From CAVUCE01 sp963739985 (lineage in GTDB: Bacteria > Bacteroidota > Ignavibacteria > Ignavibacteriales > Ignavibacteriaceae), in NCBI GenBank assembly GCA_963739985.1, contig CAVUCE010000007.1:310001-374000 (forward strand): a DNA stretch of 64,000 bases, read 5' to 3'. Below, in pieces: positions 36,437-44,241 of the stretch. The translations under genes and the position numbers were made by a program. Under the pieces are notes generated by a model, which saw only the letters and a list, made by a program, of their open reading frames with translations, was not told the origin of the DNA and did not search any database. Position 1 is the stretch's first letter; each line of letters opens with the position of its first letter.

Positions 36437-37474
36437 CTAGAAGAAAATTTTAGCTACTCTTAAAATTCCTTGTTTCCACGGAACTCTATGAGAAACTCCG
36501 CTTTTATTCTTAAATTCATCAAAGTGTTCAACATACCATTTATAATTTCTAATAAGCGCATCTTTATTAGAAAACTTTGGCGAATACCCTAATTTCTTCT
36601 CGGCTTTTTCAATTGAAACAAAAGAATCTTTGGATGCTGTTTCATAAACCCATTTATATAAAGGCGAGAGTTTTAATGCTTCTAAAAATTTTAAGATTAA
36701 AATTATAGGTGTTGCCGGAAGTCCAACAATTTTTTTCCCGAATCCCGCTTTGTCTAAAACTGCTTGATAATCTTCGCGCATTGTTGTGAATTCCTTAGCA
36801 CCGATATTAAAAGTATCATTTACAAGTTTTTCATCCAAAGTAGAACATAAATAAGTCGCTTCGCATAAATCTTCAACATCTAAAAGCTGATATCTGTTTT
36901 TTCCGTTCCCTATCATCGGGAAACCTTTTGCGTCTTTTGCCCAATCAAAAAGTAAATCAAAAACACCTAAACGTTCAGGTCCGATAAACGATTTTGGACG
37001 AAGAATTGTAACACACATTCCTTTTTTGCGATAGCTTAAACATTCTTCTTCCGCTTTAATTTTTGCTTTACCGTAAGGTCCAACTCCATCAAGTTTATCA
37101 TCTTCTTTTAATGGGTGATGATCCGGAATTCCGTAAACTGCCGTAGATGAAATGTGAATAAATCTTTTAACTTTTTCTTTTTCTGCCGCTTCAAGAAGAT
37201 TGTGAGTCCCTGCTATATCTGTGGAAAAAATATCTTCAGGTTTATATAACGGAAGGGCGGCAGCTGTATGAATTACAACATCAATACCTTTCATCGCTTC
37301 TGCAACTTTTTCCTTATCACGAATATCCCCTGTTAATATTTCTATTTTATTGTTCATGTCAGAATAATCAAACTTAACAACATCAAGAGATCTGATCTGA
37401 TTATTTCTTTCGTGGAAATATCTAACTAAATTTATTCCTAAAAATCCGGCACCGCCTGTAATAAGAACTTTCAT
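36437..37474 (-). CDS. NAD-dependent epimerase/dehydratase (extended SDR)
   Basis: A 345-residue extended short-chain dehydrogenase/reductase. The NAD-binding GGAGFLG motif opens the protein, with the acidic adenine-ribose residue after LDVVKFD, and the active-site YGKAK (YxxxK) lies in VGPYGKAKIKAEE, preceded by ISSTAVYG. The C-terminus binds the substrate. Family members act on nucleotide sugars or on steroid-like or isoprenoid compounds; the substrate cannot be told. It stands alone. Confidence 0.85.
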   Translation of the reverse strand: MKVLITGGAGFLGINLVRYFHERNNQIRSLDVVKFDYSDMNNKIEILTGDIRDKEKVAEAMKGIDVVIHTAAALPLYKPEDIFSTDIAGTHNLLEAAEKEKVKRFIHISSTAVYGIPDHHPLKEDDKLDGVGPYGKAKIKAEEECLSYRKKGMCVTILRPKSFIGPERLGVFDLLFDWAKDAKGFPMIGNGKNRYQLLDVEDLCEATYLCSTLDEKLVNDTFNIGAKEFTTMREDYQAVLDKAGFGKKIVGLPATPIILILKFLEALKLSPLYKWVYETASKDSFVSIEKAEKKLGYSPKFSNKDALIRNYKWYVEHFDEFKNKSGVSHRVPWKQGILRVAKIFF

Positions 37475-37660
37475 CTATAATCCTGGTTTTTAATTCAATA
37501 AGCAAACATTAAAATTAGCAAATTTGAATTTGGCTTCAAAGTGGAAAAAGTGTGTCTCTTTTTTGTGATTTTTACTATTCTAAAATAATTATTGGCTAAT
37601 TTCAGATAGTCTTCTTACTTTTGAACTAAATCTAAGTCTTTGGGATTTAACTTAATATTT

Positions 37661-37794
37661 CATGTTACGCAAAAAGGTCATTCTGAATGAAATGAAGAAT
37701 CTCAAAGTAGTGATTTTTGCAAATTTAAGAGATATTTCATCCGGCGACTGCCGGATTCAATATGACCAAAACATTTATTTGCGTAACATGAGTT
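37661..37794. mobile_element. MITE-like inverted-repeat element, copy A
   Basis: Begins CATGTTACGC and ends GCGTAACATGAGTT. Inside are GGTCATTCTGAATGAAATGA and, as its mirror, TTCAATATGACC, giving an element with mostly self-complementary arms. The tip is replaced by a hairpin ATCCGGC/GCCGGAT variant. The flank TTAATATTT at 37652-37660 recurs at 37793-37801, which could be a target-site duplication. Related to copies at 38633, 58792 and 52478. Confidence 0.7.
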
Positions 37795-37825
37795 AATATT
37801 TATTATGAAACGGGAGGAACACATC

Positions 37826-38506
37826 ATGAGAATTTCAATTTTTAAGAGGGTAATTACCTTTTGCGCATTATCTGCTTTTATATTCACTTCAATACTTTCT
37901 GCACAGTCTAAGTTTGAAGGGAAAGTAGTCTTTAACTTTAAGGACGATAATAGTAGTCATGATATGACATATTTTGTAAAGAATAATAAATTTAGAATTG
38001 AAGTTAGTGAAGCCGGACATGATGCTGCAATGATATTTAGTCCTGAAGAGAAGAGTATGATGATGCTTATGCCGGAACAGAAAATGTATATGGAGTTTCC
38101 GTTGGATAAATTATCAAAGTACAATTCTGATTCTAAAGATAAGAATGATGAAGGAAAAATTACCAAAACAAAAGAGACAAAAGTTATAAAAGGTTATAAA
38201 TGCACAAAATGGGTTATCGACAATCCTGAAGGGCAATCTATTGCGTGGATGACAGATGAACTTGGCGGATTTATGTTTATGAAAAATCCGATGATGAAAG
38301 ATAAGGAAAAACCCGATTGGCAAAAAGAAATTGAAGCCGCTGGATATTTTCCTATGCTGGTTATAAATAATGATAAAAATGGTAAGGAAAAATCGAGATT
38401 GGAAGTTACCGATATAGAGAAGAAAAAATTGGACTCTTCATTGTTTTCTGTTCCAAGTGGATACAATAAATTTAACATGCCTATGATGAATGGGAAAATG
38501 AAATAA
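37826..38506 (+). CDS. DUF4412 family secreted protein
   Basis: The start used is ATG 37826, because the ribosome binding site GGGAGGA lies at 37812-37818; the longer frame from 37805 would include this site. The product of 226 residues has a signal peptide (MRISIFKRVITFCALSAFIF, cleavage near LSAQ) and a DUF4412 domain: KFEGKVVFNFKDDN, KNNKFRIEV, MIFSPEEKSMMMLMPEQKMY and KGYKCTKWVI. The family is found in Bacteroidota and related bacteria in the periplasm and has no known function. It is Met-rich in the middle, with several MMM runs. It lies between two MITE-like elements, which may affect its expression. Confidence 0.82.
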   Translation: MRISIFKRVITFCALSAFIFTSILSAQSKFEGKVVFNFKDDNSSHDMTYFVKNNKFRIEVSEAGHDAAMIFSPEEKSMMMLMPEQKMYMEFPLDKLSKYNSDSKDKNDEGKITKTKETKVIKGYKCTKWVIDNPEGQSIAWMTDELGGFMFMKNPMMKDKEKPDWQKEIEAAGYFPMLVINNDKNGKEKSRLEVTDIEKKKLDSSLFSVPSGYNKFNMPMMNGKMK

Positions 38507-38632
38507 AAATTTTAAAAAGATAAATCCTTAAAGATTCTATTTTGAATTTTTTTTGTCCGTCGGTTGAAGCCGACGGCAAGTTTATCTTAAAATCTTAATC
38601 GTCAGTTGCAGTTTGCTTCAGTGAACTTAAAT

Positions 38633-38759
38633 AACTCATGTTACGCAAAACGGTCATTCTGAATGAAATGAAGAATCTCATGGATTCGATTTTTACAAAT
38701 TTATGAGATATTTCACTTCGTTCAATATGACCAAAACATATACTTGCGTAACATGAGTT
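38633..38759. mobile_element. MITE-like inverted-repeat element, copy B (127 bp)
   Basis: Terminal inverted repeats AACTCATGTTACGCAA and TTGCGTAACATGAGTT are exact. Internal arms GGTCATTCTGAATGAAATGA and the complement of TTCACTTCGTTCAATATGACC lengthen the stem. It is the reverse complement of copy C with very few changes. Direct repeat AAAT flanks it. It follows the DUF4412 gene by about 130 bp. Confidence 0.8.
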
Positions 38760-38867
38760 AAATAAATAAGATCTCAGAAAATCAGCCGCATATTATAATC
38801 CACAAAATTTAAGCCTAATATTTATTTGAATTTTTTATCTAAATTTCATGAATAAATTTTTAGGCAA

Positions 38868-39575
38868 ATGAATTTTAATAAATTAAATATAGAATCCGGT
38901 TCTGCGATAAGTTTAGGATTATCATTAGCATTTCATTTTGTTGCTTTTATTTCCATCGCAATAATCATTAATATTTCTCAGCAGAATATTATCAATTCTT
39001 CAGGTTATATAAGTCTAAATACGCAACTTGCCAATTTCCCTTCAAAAAGTTCATCGGCAAAGGATATTCAAAATAGATCATTAGGAAAGCTAAATAAAAC
39101 AGATAAAATTGAGTTATCAGAAAAATCATCTTATTATAATTTTGTTGCATCAAAAATTGATACCAATAAATTATCTCAAATCTATTCCGAGAAAACTTTA
39201 AATGTTTCAATAAAATATCCCGCCGGCTGGGTTTTTTTAGACCAGGATATAAAAAATAAACTTGATGGCGTAACATTTTGGGCTACTCAAGTAAGTTTTT
39301 CTCCTCCGCCTTATGTTCACTTAGATGTTCAAGAAAAATATATGTTTAATCCTAAAAAGTATAAATATCAGAAAGAGCTAAATAACGCTATCGCTTTTTT
39401 TGATGAGCCCGAAGAGATGGAAAATCAAGTTTCTCAAGATTTTTATATTAGAACTAACTCAGACGAAGATTTTTCAATCAGACTAATTGTTCAAGGTGCA
39501 GAAAATTTCAAAATATTCCAGCCCGAGTTTTTCGGTATGATAAAGTCCTTCAAATTTGGAAGTTCGTGGTTCTGA
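38868..39575 (+). CDS. Membrane-anchored protein of unknown function
   Basis: A 235-residue protein. A single transmembrane helix (about residues 17-37, SLGLSLAFHFVAFISIAIII) is followed by a low-complexity Ser/Lys-rich linker and a soluble domain beginning near IKYPAGWVFLDQDIK. The motif IKYPAGW is seen in PsbP-like or lipoprotein-type domains, but I do not recognise the family securely. The N-terminal anchor followed by a linker and C-terminal globular domain recalls TonB-type architecture without its signature. It stands alone with no close neighbours. Function unknown. Confidence 0.6.
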   Translation: MNFNKLNIESGSAISLGLSLAFHFVAFISIAIIINISQQNIINSSGYISLNTQLANFPSKSSSAKDIQNRSLGKLNKTDKIELSEKSSYYNFVASKIDTNKLSQIYSEKTLNVSIKYPAGWVFLDQDIKNKLDGVTFWATQVSFSPPPYVHLDVQEKYMFNPKKYKYQKELNNAIAFFDEPEEMENQVSQDFYIRTNSDEDFSIRLIVQGAENFKIFQPEFFGMIKSFKFGSSWF

Positions 39576-39800
39576 TTTCAATTTAACAATACTCTTAAAA
39601 TCACATAATTAATTGGGTTATCTATAATATTTTCCGTAATTTTAAAATCGCTTAATAATTTCAGTTGCAAAAATCGCTCAAATTGAGGGAAATTTGTTCT
39701 TAAATATTAATATTCTCATAAAATCTTGACTTTTTTAATCCTTCAGGTTAAATTTCTTTTCTTTATTTGAAATAGCTTTTATGTTTCGGAGGAAAATAGC

Positions 39801-40250
39801 GTGAAACAAGAAAAATTGACAAAATTCATAAGTACCGAAAATGCAGATAGGAAATGGTACGTAGTTGATGCTCAGAATCAGGTGCTTGGAAGACTTGCAT
39901 CGAATGTTGCAAAAATAATCAGAGGTAAAAACAAACCTTCTTTTACACCAAACGCAGATACAGGCGATTTTGTTGTTGTAATTAATGCGGATAAAGTAAA
40001 AGTAACCGGGAAAAGAGAGTTCTTGAAAGAATATACTCACTACTCAGGTTATCCTGGCGGTTTGAAGATTCGCACATTCGAAGAATTATTGGCTAAGAAG
40101 CCAGAATTTTTAATAGAAAACGCTGTAAAAGGAATGCTTCCGAAAAACAGACTTGGTAAAAAACTTATTAAAAAATTAAAAGTGTATGCCGGTGAAAATC
40201 ATCCTCACGAAGCGCAGCAACCGGAATCACTTAGCTTAACGGAGAAATAA
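39801..40250 (+). CDS. rplM: 50S ribosomal protein L13
   Basis: A 149-residue L13 with typical segments RKWYVVDAQNQVLGRLASNV and HYSGYPGGLK, and AVKGMLPKNRLGK near the C-terminus. It is an early assembly protein of the large subunit. The start is GTG 39801, with TCGGAGGA at about 10 bases upstream. Its stop overlaps the rpsI start by one base (TAATG), the conserved L13-S9 operon. Confidence 0.98.
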   Translation: MKQEKLTKFISTENADRKWYVVDAQNQVLGRLASNVAKIIRGKNKPSFTPNADTGDFVVVINADKVKVTGKREFLKEYTHYSGYPGGLKIRTFEELLAKKPEFLIENAVKGMLPKNRLGKKLIKKLKVYAGENHPHEAQQPESLSLTEK

Positions 40251-40636
40251 TGGCTGATCAAATATTTATAGGCAGAAGAAAAACATCTGTTGCACGCGTT
40301 ATACTAAGAAACGGAAACGGCAAAATTACTGTAAACGGAAAAGAATTTGAAAGAGCTTTCCCTCAATTATTGAGCAGAGAAGATATTCTTGCTCCTTTTA
40401 AAGTTACCAACACTATGGGAACTTATGATGTTCACGCAAATGTTAACGGTGGCGGAACAACGGGACAAGCCCAATCAATTAGATTAGCTATTGCAAGAGC
40501 TTTGGTTGATTTCAATCCTGAATTTAGAGCTTTAATTAAGCCGGAAGGATTCTTAACCAGAGATCCTAGAATGGTAGAGCGAAAAAAATACGGTCAACCG
40601 AAAGCTAGAAAAAGATTTCAATTTTCTAAAAGATAA
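40250..40636 (+). CDS. rpsI: 30S ribosomal protein S9
   Basis: A 128-residue S9: GRRKTSVARVILRNGNGKIT at the start, GGGTTGQAQSIRLAIARAL in the middle and the basic C-terminal tail KYGQPKARKRFQFSKR that reaches the P-site tRNA. It is coupled to rplM by a one-base overlap. Confidence 0.98.
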   Translation: MADQIFIGRRKTSVARVILRNGNGKITVNGKEFERAFPQLLSREDILAPFKVTNTMGTYDVHANVNGGGTTGQAQSIRLAIARALVDFNPEFRALIKPEGFLTRDPRMVERKKYGQPKARKRFQFSKR

Positions 40637-40668
40637 TTTACTTAGTTACTTAATAAACATCATTCATA

Positions 40669-40723
40669 CTTCTCGATTTACCGCCTGTGTCCCGCAATAG
40701 TGGGATTGTAGGTAAAGACGAAG
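40669..40723 (+). promoter_or_regulatory. Structured leader of the rpsB-tsf operon
   Basis: Three nested stems can be drawn: CTTC (40669-40672) with GAAG (40720-40723), TTTACC (40677-40682) with GGTAAA (40711-40716), and TCCC (40690-40693) with GGGA (40702-40705). It lies between rpsI and rpsB, about 28 bases before ATG 40752. Autoregulatory leaders for S2 are known in other bacteria, so an S2 binding site is a reasonable guess. Confidence 0.4.
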
Positions 40724-40751
40724 GGAGTAGAAGATTAAACAGGAGCATATC

Positions 40752-41651
40752 ATGAAGAACGTAGAATTGACGCAGCTTATTGAAGCTGGCGCCCACTTCG
40801 GTCATTTAACACGCCGATGGAATCCCAAAATGAAACCATTCATCTTTATGGAAAAGAATGGTATTCATATTATAGATCTCAAAAAAACTCAAAACTTAAT
40901 CACTTCTGCCGCAGAAAACATTGCACAAATGGCTTCCGATGGCAAAAAAGTTCTTTTTGTAGGTACCAAAAAACAAGCTAAAAATATCATTGATGCCGAA
41001 GCAAGAAGATGTGATGCTAATTGGGTAAGTGAAAGATGGTTGGGCGGAATGCTCACTAACTTTTCTACTATCAGAAAGAGCATTAAAAGATTAAACAATA
41101 TTGAAAAACAAGAAACAGACGGTACTTTCGATCAGATTACTAAGAAAGAAAGATTAACACTTACAAGAGAAAAAGACAAACTCAAAAAAGTACTTGAAGG
41201 TGTTGAATCAATGAGCAGATTGCCGGGCGCAATGTTTGTCGTTGATATTAAAAAAGAATCAATCGCTATTAAAGAAGCTCACAGACTTAATATTCCTGTT
41301 TTTGCAGTTGTCGATACCAACTGTGATCCTGAAAATGTTGATTATGTGATTCCGGCAAATGATGATGCTGTAAAAACTATTGAATTAATAACAAAGCACA
41401 TTGCAGATGCTATAATTGATGGAAATGCAAAAGCAGAACAAATTAAAGCTGAAGAAGCTGCTGAGAACGAAAGAATAAAGAAGGAAAGAGAAAAAGAGAG
41501 AGAAGAAGCCAAAGCTGAAAAAGCTGCTGAGAACGAAAGAATAAAGAAGGAAAAAGAAAAGGCGAGAGAAGAAGCTAAAGCTGAAGCTGCAAAGAGCGAA
41601 GCTAAGAATACAGAAGATAACAAAGAAAAATCTCCTTCAGAACAAAAATAA
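40752..41651 (+). CDS. rpsB: 30S ribosomal protein S2 with charged C-terminal extension
   Basis: The first 235 residues are a normal S2 (LTQLIEAGAHFGHLTRRWNP, VLFVGTKKQAKNII, WLGGMLTNFSTI, VVDTNCDPENVDYVIPANDD). Beyond this is a tail of about 65 residues rich in Ala, Glu, Lys and Arg, containing a tandem 22-residue duplication (AAENERIKKEREKEREEAKA, then AAENERIKKEKEKAREEAKA). The family normally ends near residue 230-250, so the tail is lineage-specific. It should form a long helix on the ribosome surface. A structured leader precedes it and tsf follows 21 bases later. Confidence 0.97.
   Translation: MKNVELTQLIEAGAHFGHLTRRWNPKMKPFIFMEKNGIHIIDLKKTQNLITSAAENIAQMASDGKKVLFVGTKKQAKNIIDAEARRCDANWVSERWLGGMLTNFSTIRKSIKRLNNIEKQETDGTFDQITKKERLTLTREKDKLKKVLEGVESMSRLPGAMFVVDIKKESIAIKEAHRLNIPVFAVVDTNCDPENVDYVIPANDDAVKTIELITKHIADAIIDGNAKAEQIKAEEAAENERIKKEREKEREEAKAEKAAENERIKKEKEKAREEAKAEAAKSEAKNTEDNKEKSPSEQK
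41457..41588 (+). repeat. 66-bp tandem duplication in rpsB
   Basis: Two units, 41457-41522 and 41523-41588, each starting GCTGCTGAGAACGAAAGAAT, differ at only a few positions. They encode a duplicated 22-residue charged helix segment in the S2 tail. Confidence 0.8.
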
Positions 41652-41672
41652 ATTTAGAGGAAATTAGGAATC

Positions 41673-42530
41673 ATGGCTATTACTGCTAAACAAGTAAATG
41701 AATTAAGACAAAAAACCGGTGCAGGTATGATGGACTGTAAAAAAGCCCTTACCGAAGCTGACGGTGATTTTGAAAAAGCTATTGAAATCCTTCGCAAAAA
41801 AGGTGCTGCGGTTGCTGCAAAAAGAGCCGAAAAATCAGCAAATGAAGGTATAGTTTTAACTAAAGTTTCAGATGATAAAACCAAAGGTGTAATTTTAGAA
41901 GTCAATTGTGAAACAGATTTTGTAGCTAAAAGCGAAGACTTCGTAAATTTCACTAATAATTTAGTAGATGCTGTTTATGAAAATAATCCTGCTAATGTTG
42001 ATGAATTATTAGAAAAAAATACTGATATTAAAAATCAGTTAAATGATGTAATGGGAAAAGTTGCCGAAAAAATTGAAATTTCCAGATTTGATATTGAAAA
42101 TGCTGAAAACGGACTTTTAGTGGATTATATTCACATGGGTTCTAAATTAGGCGTTTTAGTTAAATTTGATAACGTTGAGAGCGGCAAAGATGAATTAGCA
42201 GAAATTGGTAAAGATATTGCGATGCAAGTTGCGGCAATGAAACCGATTTGTGTATATAGAGAAGAAGTTCCACAGGATGTTATTTCTAAGGAAATTGAAA
42301 TCTACAAAGAGATTGCTCGTAAAGAAGGTAAACCTGAGCAAATACTTGAAAAAATTGCTACTGGTAAATTGAACAAATATTATCAGGAAAATTGTTTATC
42401 CGAACAATCTTTTATTAAAGATAATACAAAAACAGTCGGCGATTTAATTAAAGATTTTAATTCCAAGAACGAAAGTACAGCAAAGATTTCACTCTTCAAA
42501 CGTTTTCACCTGGGTGACGAAAATAAATAA
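41673..42530 (+). CDS. tsf: Elongation factor Ts
   Basis: A 285-residue EF-Ts. The N-terminal UBA-like domain reads VNELRQKTGAGMMDCKKALT, followed by KKGAAVAAKRAEKSANEGIV and the core ENCETDFVAKSEDF region that contacts EF-Tu. It recycles EF-Tu from GDP to GTP. It is co-transcribed with rpsB (21-base gap) and followed by a strong terminator. Confidence 0.98.
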   Translation: MAITAKQVNELRQKTGAGMMDCKKALTEADGDFEKAIEILRKKGAAVAAKRAEKSANEGIVLTKVSDDKTKGVILEVNCETDFVAKSEDFVNFTNNLVDAVYENNPANVDELLEKNTDIKNQLNDVMGKVAEKIEISRFDIENAENGLLVDYIHMGSKLGVLVKFDNVESGKDELAEIGKDIAMQVAAMKPICVYREEVPQDVISKEIEIYKEIARKEGKPEQILEKIATGKLNKYYQENCLSEQSFIKDNTKTVGDLIKDFNSKNESTAKISLFKRFHLGDENK

Positions 42531-42537
42531 TTTTCTA

Positions 42538-42570
42538 AAGGTCTTAATTTTTATTAAGGCCTTTTTTTTT
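42538..42570 (+). terminator. Intrinsic terminator of the rpsB-tsf operon
   Basis: Arms AAGGTCTTAAT and ATTAAGGCCTT pair with one G-U, followed by a run of T up to 42570. It lies eight bases after the tsf stop. Confidence 0.92.
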
Positions 42571-42590
42571 ATCTGAAAGGCAATGTCTTA

Positions 42591-43307
42591 ATGAGCGATC
42601 TTAAATATAAAAGAATTTTATTGAAACTGAGTGGCGAATCTTTGATGGGGAAAAAAGGTTTCGGGATTGATCATCATGTACTTGATTTTTTCTCCACTGA
42701 GGTAAAAAAAGCACACGATATAGGTGTTGAAGTTGGAATTGTTATCGGTGGTGGAAATATTTACAGAGGTTTAAGTGCTAGTGATCAGGGGATTGATAGA
42801 GTTACTGGCGATCAAATGGGAATGCTTGCAACTGTTATTAATTCGCTCGCTTTACAAAATGCTATTGAACATAAAGGAATTTACACCCGCTTAATGAGTT
42901 CAATTCACATGGAAGAGATTGCAGAACCTTATATTAGAAGAAGAGCGATTCGCCATCTTGAAAAGGGAAGAGTTGTAATTTTCGGAGCCGGGACAGGACA
43001 TCCTTACTTCAGTACTGATACAGCTGCTTCGCTTAGAGCTGTGGAAATTGAAGCTGACGCTATAATTAAAGGAACAAGAGTTGACGGTGTATTTGATTCC
43101 GATCCGGAAAAAAATGCTGATGCCGTAAAATTCGAAACAATTTCTTATCTCGATATTCTTAAAAACAATCTGAGAGTAATGGATTTAACAGCGGTAAGTC
43201 TTTGCCAGGAGAACAAACTTCCTATGGTTGTTTTTAATATGGATTTACCTGATAATCTTATAAAACTAGTTAAAGGTGAAAAAGTAGGGACAGTGATAAC
43301 TGAATAA
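42591..43307 (+). CDS. pyrH: UMP kinase
   Basis: A 238-residue bacterial UMP kinase of the amino-acid-kinase fold. KRILLKLSGESLMGKKGFGI opens the protein, GIVIGGGNIYRG is the glycine-rich loop and GTGHPYFSTDTAASLRAVEI lines the active site, while ADAIIKGTRVDGVFDSDP is a characteristic C-terminal segment. It makes UDP from UMP and ATP. The order rpsB-tsf-pyrH-frr is the conserved one, with terminators on both sides here. Confidence 0.98.
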   Translation: MSDLKYKRILLKLSGESLMGKKGFGIDHHVLDFFSTEVKKAHDIGVEVGIVIGGGNIYRGLSASDQGIDRVTGDQMGMLATVINSLALQNAIEHKGIYTRLMSSIHMEEIAEPYIRRRAIRHLEKGRVVIFGAGTGHPYFSTDTAASLRAVEIEADAIIKGTRVDGVFDSDPEKNADAVKFETISYLDILKNNLRVMDLTAVSLCQENKLPMVVFNMDLPDNLIKLVKGEKVGTVITE

Positions 43308-43334
43308 GATTAAATATTGTTTTAATTAGTTATT

Positions 43335-43369
43335 AGCCTTGGTAATTTAATTGTTGCCGGGGCTTTTTA
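43335..43369 (+). terminator. Intrinsic terminator after pyrH
   Basis: Arms AGCCTTGGTAA and TTGCCGGGGCT form an 11-bp stem using G-U pairs, followed by a T run with one A. It lies 28 bases after the pyrH stop. Confidence 0.8.
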
Positions 43370-43512
43370 TTATAATAAAAATTCTCTTAAATCGTTTTGT
43401 TTATTTTTAATCCCCTATTTCACATTTCAACTTGAAAATCTGATCTCAGATTACGAACTTGCCTAATATTATTAAATTCGTTTATTAAAGTATCTAAAAA
43501 AATAATTATTTT

Positions 43513-43535
43513 AGGGACAAGCCGTTACTTTCCCT
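43513..43535. repeat. Decayed GGGACAAGTC palindrome
   Basis: AGGGACAAGCCGTTACTTTCCCT is a degenerate copy of the palindrome at 14738-14765 and 44211-44234. It lies between pyrH and frr. Confidence 0.45.
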
Positions 43536-43602
43536 GCTGAAAAAAGATATGTTTTTAAGAAATTAAATTTTGAAAGAATTTCAAACAAACTCAGAGGAAA
43601 TT

Positions 43603-44157
43603 ATGGATCAAATAATAAAAGATGCCAGCTCAAGAATGGATAAATCAGTTGAGGCGTTGAGATCTGAACTTACCAAAATCAGAACAGGGAAGGCTACAAC
43701 TGCTTTGCTAGACGGTATTAAAGTCGAATATTATGGTAATTTAACACCGATTATGCAGGTTGCTAATGTTACTGTACTTGATGCACATACTCTTTCTGTA
43801 ACTCCATGGGACAAATCGGTTGTCTCCGCTGCTGAACGAGCCATAATGGAAGCTAACCTTGGATTTAATCCTGTGAGTGATGGAACTAATCTAAAAATTC
43901 CGGTTCCACCATTGAACGAAGAAAGAAGAAGAGATTTTGTTAAACTTGTTAAAAAATTTGGCGAGGAGACAAAAGTTGCTATTAGAAATGTTAGACGAGA
44001 TGCAAACGATCACTTGAAAAGAGAAGAAAAAGATAAAAAGATTTCTGAAGATCAGTTGAAGGATGGGGAAGATGAAATTCAGAAATTAACCGATGAACAT
44101 ACAAATAGAATTGATGAAATTCTAAAGCATAAAGAAGCTGAGATTATGGAAATTTAG
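43603..44157 (+). CDS. frr: Ribosome recycling factor
   Basis: The start is ATG 43603, since AGAGGAAA precedes it; the longer frame from 43570 would include the ribosome binding site. The 184-residue product has the RRF features MDKSVEALRSELTKIRTGKA, NLTPIMQVANVTVLDAHTLS, NLKIPVPPLNEERRRDFVKL and NVRRDANDHLKREEKDKKIS. It splits ribosomes after termination together with EF-G. The next plus-strand structure is a palindrome with a T run acting as terminator. Confidence 0.97.
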   Translation: MDQIIKDASSRMDKSVEALRSELTKIRTGKATTALLDGIKVEYYGNLTPIMQVANVTVLDAHTLSVTPWDKSVVSAAERAIMEANLGFNPVSDGTNLKIPVPPLNEERRRDFVKLVKKFGEETKVAIRNVRRDANDHLKREEKDKKISEDQLKDGEDEIQKLTDEHTNRIDEILKHKEAEIMEI

Positions 44158-44210
44158 AGGATTGAAATGATCCGAACGTTGTAAATTATTAACTACGTTT
44201 AGTATTTGGT

Positions 44211-44241
44211 AGGGACAAGTCATGACTTGTCCCTCTTTTTT
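44211..44241 (+). terminator. GGGACAAGTC palindrome used as terminator after frr
   Basis: A perfect palindrome with half-site AGGGACAAGTCA at 44211-44234, followed by CTTTTTTTT. It shares its core with the dispersed repeat family at 13352 and 14738, and here it has the T run of an intrinsic terminator. It also lies at the end of the convergent gene at 44241. Confidence 0.75.

Noticed and set aside
38557..38576. CCGTCGG/CCGACGG hairpin after the DUF4412 gene as an intrinsic terminator
   Set aside because: The T run precedes the stem rather than follows it on the plus strand; it looks like a short dispersed repeat instead.
42600..43560. Programmed or riboswitch element ahead of pyrH or frr
   Set aside because: The spacers hold only intrinsic terminators and a decayed palindrome; no known riboswitch motif was seen.
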